Origin: Raineyella sp. W15-4
GTDB lineage: Bacteria > Actinomycetota > Actinomycetes > Propionibacteriales > Propionibacteriaceae
DNA: 64,000 nt
Reading direction: 5' to 3'
NCBI RefSeq assembly: GCF_033170155.1
Contig: NZ_CP137079.1
Span: 1,798,001-1,862,000, forward strand
Shown here: piece after piece, positions 33,863-41,976 of the stretch
Position numbering within the stretch: the first letter of the stretch is position 1
Layout of the letters: the number at the start of each line of letters is the position of its first letter
Made by a program: the position numbers and the translations under genes
Notes under the pieces: generated by a model
What the model saw: only the letters and a program-made list of their open reading frames with translations
Told to the model about the DNA's origin: nothing
Database searches by the model: none

Positions 33863-35022
33863 ATGAGGATCATCTGCGCCCCCGACTCGTTCAAGGAGTC
33901 CATGTCGGCGGCCGAGGCTGCCGCGGCGATGGCCCGCGGCGTACGGCGGGTCCTGCCGGAGGCGGAGATCGTCCAGGTGCCGTTGTCCGACGGCGGCGAA
34001 GGATTCCTGGAGTCGCTGGCGGTGGCGCTGGATGCCCGACGGATCCAGGTCGAGGTGCCGGACGCCCTCGGTCGGCCCGTCAGAGCGGAGTTCGCCTTCA
34101 CCGACGACGGCCTGGCCGTGATCGAGATGGCCCGAGCCGCCGGGCTGGAGCAGATCGCGCCCCCGGAGCGGGATATCTGGCAGTCGTCGACCGCGGGCGT
34201 CGGGTGCCTGGTCGCGGCCGCCCTCGACACCGGGGCCACCCGCCTCGTCATCGGCCTCGGTGGCTCCGCCACCAACGACGGCGGCGCCGGACTGCTCGAT
34301 GCCCTCGGCGTCCGTTACCTGGACGCCGAGGACCGGCGCCTCTCCCCCACGCCGGCCGGGCTCGCCCCGTCGCGACGGTCGATGCCTCCGGGCTGGATCC
34401 GCGCCTCGGCACCGTCGAGGTGGACGTGGCCTGCGATGTCGCCAACCCGCTGTGCGGGCCGGACGGTGCCTCGGCCGTCTTCGGTCCGCAAAAGGGTGCC
34501 ACCGCCGAGGATGTGCCGGTCCTGGATGCCCTGCTCGCGCGACTGTCGCGACTGGACGGTGGCACGGACGTGGCGGGGCGACCAGGCGCCGGGGCGGCGG
34601 GCGGGCTCGGCTATGCGCTGCTGCACCGTCTGCACGCCCGGATGCGCCCCGGCATCGAGCTGGTGACCGAGACAGTGGGGCTCGCCGATGCGGTGCGCGG
34701 GGCCGGCCTGGTGCTGACCGGCGAGGGATCCGTCGACGCCCAGAGCCTTGCCGGCAAGGCCCCGGCCGGGGTGGCCGCGATCGCCCGCGCGGCGGGCGTG
34801 GACACCGTCATCCTCGCGGGCCGGGTGGCCCCGGACGCCGACCTGCTGCTGGAACACGGCGTACTCGCCCTGGTCCCGATCCTGCCGCGGGTGATGGACC
34901 TCACCGAGGCCCTCGCGACCGGGCAGGACAACCTGGAACGGGCCGCGGCGATGGTCGTCCGGCTGGTCTTTCGGCGCAGCCCGGGGTCGCCGCCCGGCCG
35001 CGCCGGGCGGCCTCTCACCTGA
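33863..35022 (+). pseudogene. Glycerate kinase, broken by a -1 frameshift
   Basis: The type I glycerate kinase sequence begins CAPDSFKESMSAAEAA, passes VIGLGGSATNDGGAG, then leaves its frame at the run CCCC at 34365-34368. It resumes one base off as PVATVDASGLDPRLG and continues to TGEGSVDAQSLAGKAP and the normal C-terminus. Adding one C restores a single reading frame of about 387 codons, the family's usual length. The enzyme would phosphorylate glycerate with ATP. Either a recent mutation in a homopolymer or a sequencing error; no other damage is seen, which favours a very recent event. The start ATG 33863 has GAGGA upstream (ATG 33854 also possible). Confidence 0.88.
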
Positions 35023-35075
35023 CGCCGTCGGCAGGTGGTCGGATACTGGGGTGGTGTGTCCGATGAGGAGGAGCC

Positions 35076-35540
35076 ATGAAGGTCCCACAGCCACGACTGA
35101 CCCGTACGATGACGGTCTCCAGCCCGGCGTTCACCGACGGCGGCCCGATCCCGGCGCGGTTCACCTGCCAGGGTGAGGGACTCTCCCCCGCGCTGACCTG
35201 GGCCGGAGCACCCGCTGCCGCGGTGGAACTCGCCCTGGTGGTGAGCGACCCGGACGCGCCGCACGGCACGTTCCTGCACTGGTTGGTGACCGGGATCGCG
35301 CCCCGGGACGGCAGACTCCCGGAGGGCGCCGCCCCGACGGGCAGCCGGGAACTCCCCAACAGCGCACGCACTCCGGGATGGTTCGCGCCGTGCCCGCCGA
35401 GCGGGACCCACCGCTACATCTTCGCGGTGCACGCGGTGGACCGCCGTCTCCGCGGCGAGTCGAGCCAGCACGTGCTCGACGAGATCGCCGACCACACCAT
35501 CGCCTGGGGCAGCCTCACCGGACTCGTCCGGGCCCGCTGA
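35076..35540 (+). CDS. YbhB/YbcL family (PEBP-like) protein
   Basis: The 154-residue phosphatidylethanolamine-binding-like protein shows IPARFTCQGEGLSPALTWAG, then VVSDPDAPHGTFLHWLVTGI (the conserved DPDAP and HW residues), and GTHRYIFAVHAV. Bacterial members are called Raf-kinase-inhibitor-like; ligand and role are mostly unknown. No signal peptide, so cytosolic. GAGGAGGAGCC lies directly before ATG 35076. Single gene after the glycerate kinase remnant. Confidence 0.9.
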   Translation: MKVPQPRLTRTMTVSSPAFTDGGPIPARFTCQGEGLSPALTWAGAPAAAVELALVVSDPDAPHGTFLHWLVTGIAPRDGRLPEGAAPTGSRELPNSARTPGWFAPCPPSGTHRYIFAVHAVDRRLRGESSQHVLDEIADHTIAWGSLTGLVRAR

Positions 35541-35573
35541 CCCAGGCCTTCTCCTTCCTCCTCGCCAGGTGCC

Positions 35574-35957
35574 TCACATCCCGGTCTCGAGGTTGATGAT
35601 GTTGCCGTCCGGGTCGCTGAACCAGACGGACCGGAAATCGTCACCGTACGAGGCGACACCATCGGTCCAGGTGCCCTCCGGCAGGTCGAACGTCTGGAAC
35701 GTCACACCTTTGGTGCGCAGCGCCGCGACCTCGGTGTCGAACGCGTCCTTGTCCAGCGGGAACGACACGGCGGTCGCCTTGTTGGTGCCGGCGAACGACG
35801 ACGGGTAGACCAGCACCTGGGTCGATCCCGTCGTGTAGTTGATCCCCTGGTCGCCCTCGGAGGCGATCAGGAGGCCGAGGACCCCCTCGTAGAAGCCTCG
35901 GGCGCGGGCCAGGTCACTGACGGCCAGCGTGGGAACGGGGGTGATGGTGCCGAGCAT
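35574..35957 (-). CDS. VOC family protein
   Basis: The 127-residue protein begins ITPVPTLAVSDLARARGFYEG and ends SVWFSDPDGNIINLETG with the conserved Glu, so a VOC metal-site glutamate is present. The catalytic activity cannot be named. GGAGGAGGA precedes the ATG at 35957. Its upstream region holds a perfect CRP/GlxR-type site, which may control it or the divergent TetR gene. Confidence 0.87.
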   Translation of the reverse strand: MLGTITPVPTLAVSDLARARGFYEGVLGLLIASEGDQGINYTTGSTQVLVYPSSFAGTNKATAVSFPLDKDAFDTEVAALRTKGVTFQTFDLPEGTWTDGVASYGDDFRSVWFSDPDGNIINLETGM

Positions 35958-36027
35958 GGAGTCCTCCTCCTGCGGAGTCGGGCGACCGTCGCCCGATCGG
36001 CCCTTCCAGGGTAAGACGGACCTTCAC

Positions 36028-36043
36028 TGTGAGGAAGATCACA
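36028..36043. promoter_or_regulatory. CRP/GlxR-type site
   Basis: TGTGAGGAAGATCACA matches the CRP-family consensus TGTGA-N6-TCACA in every defined position; GlxR, the actinobacterial cAMP regulator, uses the same motif. It lies 71 bp upstream of the VOC gene and 111 bp upstream of the TetR gene, in the divergent gap. Confidence 0.6.
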
Positions 36044-36121
36044 TCAGACCAGTGGTGATGCCGTTGTTCGTGGTCCCGCCGCGCCCGTCGGGCCAGAATT
36101 TCACGGTGGTATCTATTGACT

Positions 36122-36136
36122 CCAATACTTTATTGG
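36122..36136. promoter_or_regulatory. Operator-like inverted repeat before the TetR gene
   Basis: CCAATA-CTT-TATTGG is a perfect inverted repeat, A/T-rich against a GC-rich background, 18 bp before the TetR start. Typical of TetR autoregulation. Confidence 0.6.
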
Positions 36137-36153
36137 TGTGAACTAGTGCTGAC

Positions 36154-36792
36154 ATGAAAGAGACTCGGAAGTACACCATGGGCGCCCGGGCGCAGGCGGT
36201 CGAGGCCACTCGCCGCCGGATTCTCGATGCCGTGGTCGCCCTGGTGGCCGTACGGCCCATCGCCCAGACCACTCTCGACTCCGTCGCCGAACGGGCCGGG
36301 GTCAGTGTGCAGACGGTGCTGCGCCAGTTCGGCAGTCGCGACCGCCTGTTCGCCGAAGCACTGGAGACCGGTCTCGCGCAGACCGAGGACGAGCGGCGTA
36401 CGCCACCGGGCGACGTGGCCGCTGCGGTCCGGGTGGTGATGGATCACTACGAGCACCGGGGGCGTTCCTCGCTGCTGATGCTCGCCCAGGAGGACCACGA
36501 CGCCATCGCCCGGACCGTCAACGATCGGGACAAGGCGCTGCACCGTGCCTGGGTGCGCGACGCGTTCGCCCCCGCCACCGACGACGCCGCGGTCCTTGAC
36601 CTGCTGGTCGTGGCCACCGACGTCTACACCTGGAAACTGCTGCGACTCGATCGCGGCCACTCCCGGGCCGTCACCGAGCGGCGGCTGCGCGACCTCGTGG
36701 ACGCGGTGTTGGCCGCCCACCCGCACCCCGGACCGGCCGAGACGCCGACCCACCCTCAGTCCGAGCTCGTGGAGGAGCGCCGAGATGTCTGA
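36154..36792 (+). CDS. TetR family transcriptional regulator
   Basis: The 212-residue protein has the N-terminal TetR HTH: EATRRRILDAVVALVAVR, TTLDSVAERAGVSVQTVLRQFGSRDRLFAEA. The C-terminal ligand domain is helical and diverged. Its stop overlaps the start of a glycosyltransferase remnant by 8 bp, so it probably once regulated that gene, perhaps in resistance to a macrolide-like compound as in MGT systems. A perfect inverted repeat lies just upstream. Confidence 0.88.
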   Translation: MKETRKYTMGARAQAVEATRRRILDAVVALVAVRPIAQTTLDSVAERAGVSVQTVLRQFGSRDRLFAEALETGLAQTEDERRTPPGDVAAAVRVVMDHYEHRGRSSLLMLAQEDHDAIARTVNDRDKALHRAWVRDAFAPATDDAAVLDLLVVATDVYTWKLLRLDRGHSRAVTERRLRDLVDAVLAAHPHPGPAETPTHPQSELVEERRDV

Positions 36793-37347
36793 GATCCTCG
36801 TCATCACCTGGGACGGTGGCGGCAACGTGCCGCCCGCCACTGCACTCGCCGGGGAGCTGACCCGGCGCGGGCACCTACCTGAACGGCCCGGGTGGTGGTC
36901 ACCACCGGACCGCAGGTCGATCCCGAGGTGTTGCGGACGGCACCGAACCACGAGGTGCACCGGTTCGTCCCGCACGAGCAGCTGCTGCCGGGAGCGTCGC
37001 TGGTCGTCGGGCACGGCGGGCACGGCACGACGATGAAGGCGCTGGCCCATGACCTGCCGCTTGTGCTCCTGCCGCTGCACCCGCTGGTCGACCAACCGAT
37101 GGTCGCCGCCTCGGTGCAGCGGGCGGGTGCCGGGCGCGTCGTCTCCCCCCGGACGGGCACCGAGCAGCTCAGGACGGTGATCGTCGAACTGCTGGCCGAC
37201 GGCCCGCACCGCCGGTCAGCAGCCCGGCTCGGCGCCGCGATCCGTACGATGCCCGGCGCGGTCAACGGGGCCGATGTGATCGAGACGCTCCTGGCCGGCG
37301 AGCGATGGCCGGCGACCGCCCGGACGGGCGCGGCCACTCGCCGGTGA
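36785..37347 (+). pseudogene. MGT-type glycosyltransferase with internal deletion
   Basis: The frame starting at ATG 36785 reads MSEILVITWDGGGNVPPAT and ALAGELTRRGH, the N-terminus of a UDP-glycosyltransferase. About 32 codons in, it loses similarity. From about 36883, in another frame, the C-terminal half resumes: VVVTTGPQVDPEVL, VVGHGGHGTTMKALAHDLP, LHPLVDQPMVA (acceptor-sugar binding region). Roughly 200 or more middle residues are missing and the halves are out of frame, so the gene is dead. It was coupled to the TetR gene (ATG inside its last codons). Confidence 0.82.
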
Positions 37348-37387
37348 GCACCGCGACAGCGCCCGCCGGCTCGACCGGCCTGTCGGG

Positions 37388-38233
37388 TCAGCCCCGGAAG
37401 CGCAGCGTGTCGATGATCGGTGCGGTGGGATGCCCGATCAGCCCGGACAGCTCCCCGGTGGTATCGCCCAGTTCACCGGCGGCGATCGCCCGGTCCACCC
37501 CCACGGCGAAGCCGATGAGGCCCGCGTCGAGACCCGCCGCGGTGAGGGCGGCCGTCTTCTCCTCCGGCGTCACGTACGTCGCGGTGACCTCGCGGTCGAG
37601 CACAGTGGCCAGATCGGCGGCCAGGTCGTCGAAGCTCCAGGCGACGTCACCGGTCAGGGTGTACGTACGCCCGGTCTCGGTGCCGGCCAGCACGACCGCG
37701 GCGGCCTCGGCGAGATCGCTGCGCGAGGCACTGGCCACCCGACCCTCTCCGGACGCCGTCAGCACCTGGTTGCTCCGTGCCGCCGCGTCGCGGTCGGCGA
37801 GGTAGTTCTCGTGGTACCACCCGTTGCGGAGGATGACGTACGGCAGCCCGGATCCCACCAGGTACTCCTCGGTGGCCTTGTGTTCGGGTGCCACCGGGTT
37901 GATCGACGCGTCGGCATGGGGAGCGCTGGTATAGACCAGTCGTCCGACGCCGGCGGCCAGGGCGGCATCCACGACCGCCGCGTGCTGGGCGATCCGGTGG
38001 CCGAAGTCCGTGCCGGAGACCAGCAGCAGCGAGTCGACCCCGGCGAGGGCCGAGGCGTCCGGCCGGGAGTAGTCGAAGGTCCGCACCTGGACACCCCGAT
38101 CGGCCAGTCCGGAGGCCTTGGCGGGATCACGGACGAGGGCGACCAGCTGGTCGGCCGGCGTCCCGCGGGCGATCAGGTGGTCGATGACGAGGCCGCCGAG
38201 ATGACCGGTGGCACCGGTGACAGCGAGAGACAT
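37388..38233 (-). CDS. NmrA-like NAD(P)H:quinone oxidoreductase (QOR2 type)
   Basis: The 281-residue atypical SDR has the Gly motif VTGATGHLGGLVIDHL at the N-terminus and the QOR2 pattern VDSLLLVSGTDFGHR, then LVYTSAPHAD and LPYVILRNGWYHENYL. QOR2 (YtfG/QorB) reduces quinones with NADPH. It is divergent from an HxlR regulator, the same pairing as qor2/qorR in corynebacteria, with an operator-like repeat between them. The ATG at 38233 has AAAGGAAAG upstream. Confidence 0.88.
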   Translation of the reverse strand: MSLAVTGATGHLGGLVIDHLIARGTPADQLVALVRDPAKASGLADRGVQVRTFDYSRPDASALAGVDSLLLVSGTDFGHRIAQHAAVVDAALAAGVGRLVYTSAPHADASINPVAPEHKATEEYLVGSGLPYVILRNGWYHENYLADRDAAARSNQVLTASGEGRVASASRSDLAEAAAVVLAGTETGRTYTLTGDVAWSFDDLAADLATVLDREVTATYVTPEEKTAALTAAGLDAGLIGFAVGVDRAIAAGELGDTTGELSGLIGHPTAPIIDTLRFRG

Positions 38234-38251
38234 GAGCTTTCCTTTCGATCA

Positions 38252-38272
38252 GTACTTACAAACAGTAAGCAC
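38252..38272. promoter_or_regulatory. QorR-like operator between qorB-like gene and regulator
   Basis: GTACTTAC-AAACA-GTAAGCAC is an inverted repeat with 7 of 8 arm positions matching (CTTAC/GTAAG perfect). It is A/T-rich and sits 19 bp from the reductase gene start and 37 bp from the HxlR gene start, so a regulator bound here would control both. Confidence 0.55.
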
Positions 38273-38308
38273 TATACTCGGGTCAGTAGTCACCCCCGGA
38301 GGCCCGGC

Positions 38309-38683
38309 ATGCAGCGCCCTTTCGATGTCTTCGACCACGCCTGTCCGTCGCGGTCGCTCGTCGACGATGTGGTCGACCGATGGTCGGCGCTCGTCCTGGT
38401 CGCTCTCCTCGACAGCCCGCACCGGTTCTCCGAGACCGCCCGACTGGTCGGCGGGATCAGCGATCGAATGTTGTCGCGTACGTTGGCAACGCTGACGGCC
38501 GACGGTCTGGTCGCCAGGACCGAACGCTCCGGTCAGCGGGTCGACTACCGGCTCACCGACACCGGGCGCCCGGTCGCCCTGGCGCTGCGGGGCGTGGTCC
38601 AGGCCCTCTACGACGTGATGCCTGCGGTGCTGCGTGCCCGTGAGGCCGGAGTGGGTGCCGGGACCGGTGGTGCCGCCTCCTGA
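38309..38683 (+). CDS. HxlR family transcriptional regulator (QorR-like)
   Basis: The 124-residue winged helix shows WSALVLVALLDSPHRFSETA, then GISDRMLSRTLATLTADGLVAR and the wing RVDYRLTDTG. The usual HxlR N-terminal Cys is present in DHACPSRSLV (C12), which in QorR/HypR-type sensors reacts with quinones or diamide. GGAGG lies 6 nt before ATG 38309. It is divergent from its probable target, the QOR2-like gene. Confidence 0.9.
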   Translation: MQRPFDVFDHACPSRSLVDDVVDRWSALVLVALLDSPHRFSETARLVGGISDRMLSRTLATLTADGLVARTERSGQRVDYRLTDTGRPVALALRGVVQALYDVMPAVLRAREAGVGAGTGGAAS

Positions 38684-38737
38684 TCCGGGAGCGGAAGCCG
38701 GTCCGCGCGGTGCGGAAGAGGATCCTGGCGGCCAGTA

Positions 38738-39883
38738 TCAGACGGCTTCCACCAGCATCGCGCTCCCCTGCCCTCCGCCGATCGCGATAGCGGCCAGGCC
38801 CAGCCGGGCTCCGGTGATGTTGTCCCGGACCAGTTGGGTGAACAGTCGGGTCAGCTGGACGGCGCCGGTAGCCGCCCAGGGATGTCCCAGCGCGATCGCC
38901 CCGCCCTGCGGGCAGTTGCGCCGTTCGTCGAGTCCCAGCGCGTCGAGGCAGGCGAGCACCTGCCCGGCGAAAGCTTCGTTGAACTCCAGCACGTCCACCT
39001 CGTCCGGTCCGACACCCGTACGCTCCGCCAGCCGCAGGACCGCGGGCACGATGCCCCAGCCCGGACGATCCGGCGCACACCCGACGCTGACCACGTCCAG
39101 CACCCGCAGACCGTGCAGACCTCGCTCGGCGGCGGTCCTGCCGTCACAGATCAGCACGGCTGCCGCTCCGTCGTTGATCCCGCAACTGTTGGCCGCCGTC
39201 GCCGTCCCGTCCGGGGTGAAGGCAGGCCGGAAGTGGGCCAGCCGCTGCGGGGTGAACCCCGCCCGGGGGCGTTCGTCGTGGTCCAGGCCGGCCACCGACA
39301 GCATCTCGTCGGCGAATGTCCCCGCGGCGGCCACGGTCACCGCCCGCTGGTGGGAACGCGCCGCGTACGCGTCCTGGCGCTCCCGACCGATGCCCCGCTC
39401 GGCCGACAGCAGGTCCGCCGCCACCCCCATCTCGGGATCGCCGTGGGCGGCGTCGGTGAACGGCGCCCGGTAGTACTGCTGCGGCTCGTCCTCCGGACCG
39501 GTCGCCGGCCAGAAGGTGAGCGGCTGGGTGCTCGCCGACTGGGTGCCGCCGGCGAGCTGGAAGCCCCGTCGGGGTCCGCCGAGCAGGGCGGCGCTGTACT
39601 CGATCGCCGCCATCCCGGAGCCGCACTGGCGATCGATGGTGACCGCGGGAGTCGCCACGTCGAGTCCGGCCTGCAGGGCCGCGACCCGGGCCGGATTGCC
39701 GCCCGGCCCGCGGATGTTGCCGATCACCACCTCGTCGATCGACGCCTCGCAGCGGCCCGCAAGGGCGGCCAACACCGGAGCCAGCAGGCCCGCTGCGTCC
39801 ACCTCGCGCAGGGCGCCCCCGACGGTGCCGATCGGTGTCCGCAACGCGTCGACGATCACCGGGTGGTCCTCCGGTCCCCTCAT
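38738..39883 (-). CDS. Thiolase family protein, YhfS-like
   Basis: The 381-residue thiolase fold has the acyl-accepting Cys in IDRQCGSGMAAIEY, NEAFAGQ and the His motif GHPWAATGAVQ. The second catalytic Cys of thiolases (CxGGGxG) is replaced: the sequence reads AIGGGQG. It may therefore do a variant Claisen or acyl-transfer reaction rather than normal thiolysis. It overlaps the upstream acyl-CoA ligase by ATGA. The pair resembles Bacillus YhfT/YhfS, which share a biotin-controlled operon with the biotin transporter YhfU, so a role in making or salvaging a biotin precursor acyl-CoA is possible. Confidence 0.85.
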   Translation of the reverse strand: MRGPEDHPVIVDALRTPIGTVGGALREVDAAGLLAPVLAALAGRCEASIDEVVIGNIRGPGGNPARVAALQAGLDVATPAVTIDRQCGSGMAAIEYSAALLGGPRRGFQLAGGTQSASTQPLTFWPATGPEDEPQQYYRAPFTDAAHGDPEMGVAADLLSAERGIGRERQDAYAARSHQRAVTVAAAGTFADEMLSVAGLDHDERPRAGFTPQRLAHFRPAFTPDGTATAANSCGINDGAAAVLICDGRTAAERGLHGLRVLDVVSVGCAPDRPGWGIVPAVLRLAERTGVGPDEVDVLEFNEAFAGQVLACLDALGLDERRNCPQGGAIALGHPWAATGAVQLTRLFTQLVRDNITGARLGLAAIAIGGGQGSAMLVEAV

Positions 39884-40950
39884 CTCGGCTGTTCCCCTTC
39901 CCACCGGGTCTCTTCCCGGTCGACGCGCTGCCCGGTCCCGGCCGTGACACCCCCCAGATGCCGCGGCCGGTCCGTGGTACTGATCTCCGCGACCAGCCGG
40001 GGCCGGTCGATCTTGCCCGCCGGCGTGAGCGGCAGCTCGTCGCGGACCAGCCACCGTCGCGGCCGACGTGCACCGGTCAGCTGCGTACGCCCCCATCGCC
40101 GCACCGCGTCCCGGTCCGCGGAGCCGGTTACACAGCAGATCAGCTCTCCGAGACGTTCGTGCGGCACCGCCACGACGACCACCCCTCCCCGGGCCTGCGC
40201 CTGGAGCGCCGCCTCGATCGGGGCCAGTTCCACCGTCGCCCCCGCCGTGGTGGCGGCCCCTGGCCGTCCGAGCACTTCGATCCGATCGCCGTCGAGCCGG
40301 ACCAGATCGTGCACCGTGGCGAAGCCGCGGCCGTCGGCCATCCCGCGGGCCAGCCACGGCGAGCGGACCCAGAGCTCCCCGTCGCGGACTTCCGCGGTTA
40401 CCGCCTCGAAGAGCCGCAGGTCGGCGGCGTCGTGGCCCCAGGCGACCAAGGACAACTCCGCGGCACCGTAGTAGTGGTCGACCCGCACCCCGGCCGCCTC
40501 GGCCCGTCGTCTCAGTGCGGGCGACAGGCCGTCGCCGGCGACGAGAGCCCGCAGCCCGGCCGTTGGCGGCCCGTCGAGCACCGACGCCAGCTGGGCGGGA
40601 GTCAGCTGCGCATGGGTGCAGCCGGCCCGCTCCGTGCTCCAGTCGGCGCCCACCGCCGAGGCCAGGCAGGCGGCGAAGAGATTCATCGTGGCGGCCAGCG
40701 GGCCGGGGATCCAGAACCGGTCGGCGGGTCCGAGGTCGAGGCGTCGGGCACAGGCAGGGAAGCTGTCCACCCACGAGCCAGTGCTGCGGATGATCGTCCG
40801 CGGGGTGCCGGAGCTGGTGCCCGAGGTCGACAGGGCGACGTCGGACCCGGAGCGGTGGGCTCGCCAGAACGCCGCCACCGGATCGGGGTCCTCGAGCACC
40901 GCGACGGCCTCCGCGTCGGCGGGCCCGTACGCCCTGTCCGTCGTCATCAT
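39880..40950 (-). CDS. Short AMP-dependent acyl-CoA ligase, YhfT-like
   Basis: The 356-residue ANL enzyme starts almost at the phosphate loop: ALSTSGTSSGTPRTI is at about residue 40. YYGAAELSLVAWG (A5), the hinge and C-terminal LPLTPAGKIDRPRL with the adenylation Lys are intact. Most ligases have 100-150 more N-terminal residues; short ones like YhfT and MenE-like proteins are known. It should make an acyl-CoA for the coupled thiolase. A palindrome TGAAC-AGT-GTTCA, matching the BioQ operator form, lies 39 bp upstream, so biotin-dependent repression is predicted. Confidence 0.82.
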   Translation of the reverse strand: MMTTDRAYGPADAEAVAVLEDPDPVAAFWRAHRSGSDVALSTSGTSSGTPRTIIRSTGSWVDSFPACARRLDLGPADRFWIPGPLAATMNLFAACLASAVGADWSTERAGCTHAQLTPAQLASVLDGPPTAGLRALVAGDGLSPALRRRAEAAGVRVDHYYGAAELSLVAWGHDAADLRLFEAVTAEVRDGELWVRSPWLARGMADGRGFATVHDLVRLDGDRIEVLGRPGAATTAGATVELAPIEAALQAQARGGVVVVAVPHERLGELICCVTGSADRDAVRRWGRTQLTGARRPRRWLVRDELPLTPAGKIDRPRLVAEISTTDRPRHLGGVTAGTGQRVDREETRWEGEQPR

Positions 40951-40988
40951 CGCGCCTCCCGACTCGCGGGGCTCATGCCCCGACCCGT

Positions 40989-41001
40989 TGAACAGTGTTC
41001 A
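40989..41001. promoter_or_regulatory. BioQ-like operator
   Basis: TGAACAGTGTTCA is a perfect 5-3-5 palindrome. The corynebacterial biotin regulator BioQ (TetR family) binds TGAAC-N3-GTTAC, so this site fits the half-site and spacing. It lies directly before the acyl-CoA ligase/thiolase operon. Confidence 0.55.
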
Positions 41002-41096
41002 GTGAGGCACTGTACGACGCCCCGGGACAGCGGAGCAAGGGGTGCCGGTGACGATGCCGGACCCCCGCAGCACGTTGACCTCTTGAAAGAAGACAG

Positions 41097-41114
41097 ATCA
41101 CGATATATCGTGAT
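41097..41114. promoter_or_regulatory. PadR-type operator
   Basis: ATCACGATATATCGTGAT is a perfect 18-bp palindrome, 46 bp before the PadR gene. PadR regulators typically autoregulate through A/T-centred palindromes of this type. It also lies about 150 bp upstream of the divergent ligase operon. Confidence 0.75.
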
Positions 41115-41160
41115 AGAGCACCACGAGATGCAGAAAGACATCACGACAAAGGAGAAAGAG

Positions 41161-41904
41161 ATGTCACCCGCAGAAAAGTACGAACGCCGTCGACAGGACG
41201 GCTTGGGTCCGCTTCTTCGCGGACCACATCCGGAGGGGAGCGGTCCGCACCACCACCCGGGGATGGGCCCCGGCCCGCGCGGCGAGCGCGGTTGGGGTGG
41301 CGGCCCTGGCCCCGGCGGATACGGCCCGGGAGGGTACGGCGGCAGGGGACGGCGAGGTGGTCCCGGCGACCTGGGCGACCCTGGGCCCGGACGGGGCCGC
41401 GGCCGTGGGAGGGCCCGGCGTGGCTCGATCCGGCTACTGGTGCTGTCCGCGCTGACCGAGCGGCCGATGCACGGCTACGAGATCATCGGCGTGCTCGAGG
41501 AACGCAGCGGTGGCCGTTGGCGCCCCAGCGCCGGGTCGGTCTACCCGACCCTGCAGAGCTTCGAGGACGAGGGCCTGGTGACCAGCGAGGAGGTCGAGGG
41601 GAAGCGCGTGTACGCGTTGACCGAGGCCGGCCGTGCCGCGGCCGCGGCCACGCCTGCCCCGCAGGTCTGGGTCGACGAGGAGGATGACAGGCTGCGCCGG
41701 GCCGCTCGCGGGCTGATGGCCGCGGTCCAGCAGGTCGGCCTGATCGGGTCCGACGCCGCCCGTACGGAGGCGTACGCGATCATCGACGAGACCCGACGCC
41801 GGCTCTACCGGCTGCTGGCCGATGACGAGCCGGGCTCCGGCACCCCCGAGGATACGACCGAGGAGGACATCGGCCCGGACGACGGCGAGGAATCCGAGGA
41901 GTGA
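41161..41904 (+). CDS. PadR family regulator with Gly-rich N-terminal extension
   Basis: The 247-residue protein begins with about 85 residues rich in Gly, Pro, His and Arg (GPHHHPGMGPGPRGERGW and several GG/RG runs), likely disordered and possibly metal- or nucleic-acid-binding. The PadR winged helix follows: RLLVLSALTERPMHGYEII, GSVYPTLQSFEDEGLV, KRVYALTEAGRA, and a helical dimerisation tail. The C-terminus is very acidic. AAGGAG precedes ATG 41161. A perfect palindrome upstream suggests autoregulation. PadR proteins of this build often control drug exporters; none is adjacent here. Confidence 0.87.
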   Translation: MSPAEKYERRRQDGLGPLLRGPHPEGSGPHHHPGMGPGPRGERGWGGGPGPGGYGPGGYGGRGRRGGPGDLGDPGPGRGRGRGRARRGSIRLLVLSALTERPMHGYEIIGVLEERSGGRWRPSAGSVYPTLQSFEDEGLVTSEEVEGKRVYALTEAGRAAAAATPAPQVWVDEEDDRLRRAARGLMAAVQQVGLIGSDAARTEAYAIIDETRRRLYRLLADDEPGSGTPEDTTEEDIGPDDGEESEE

Positions 41905-41976
41905 CCCTGCCGCTCCTGCGCCCACCCCGCGGAGTGGAGTCCGGCCACCGTCGATCCGGTCGGCCGGACCTCTCCG

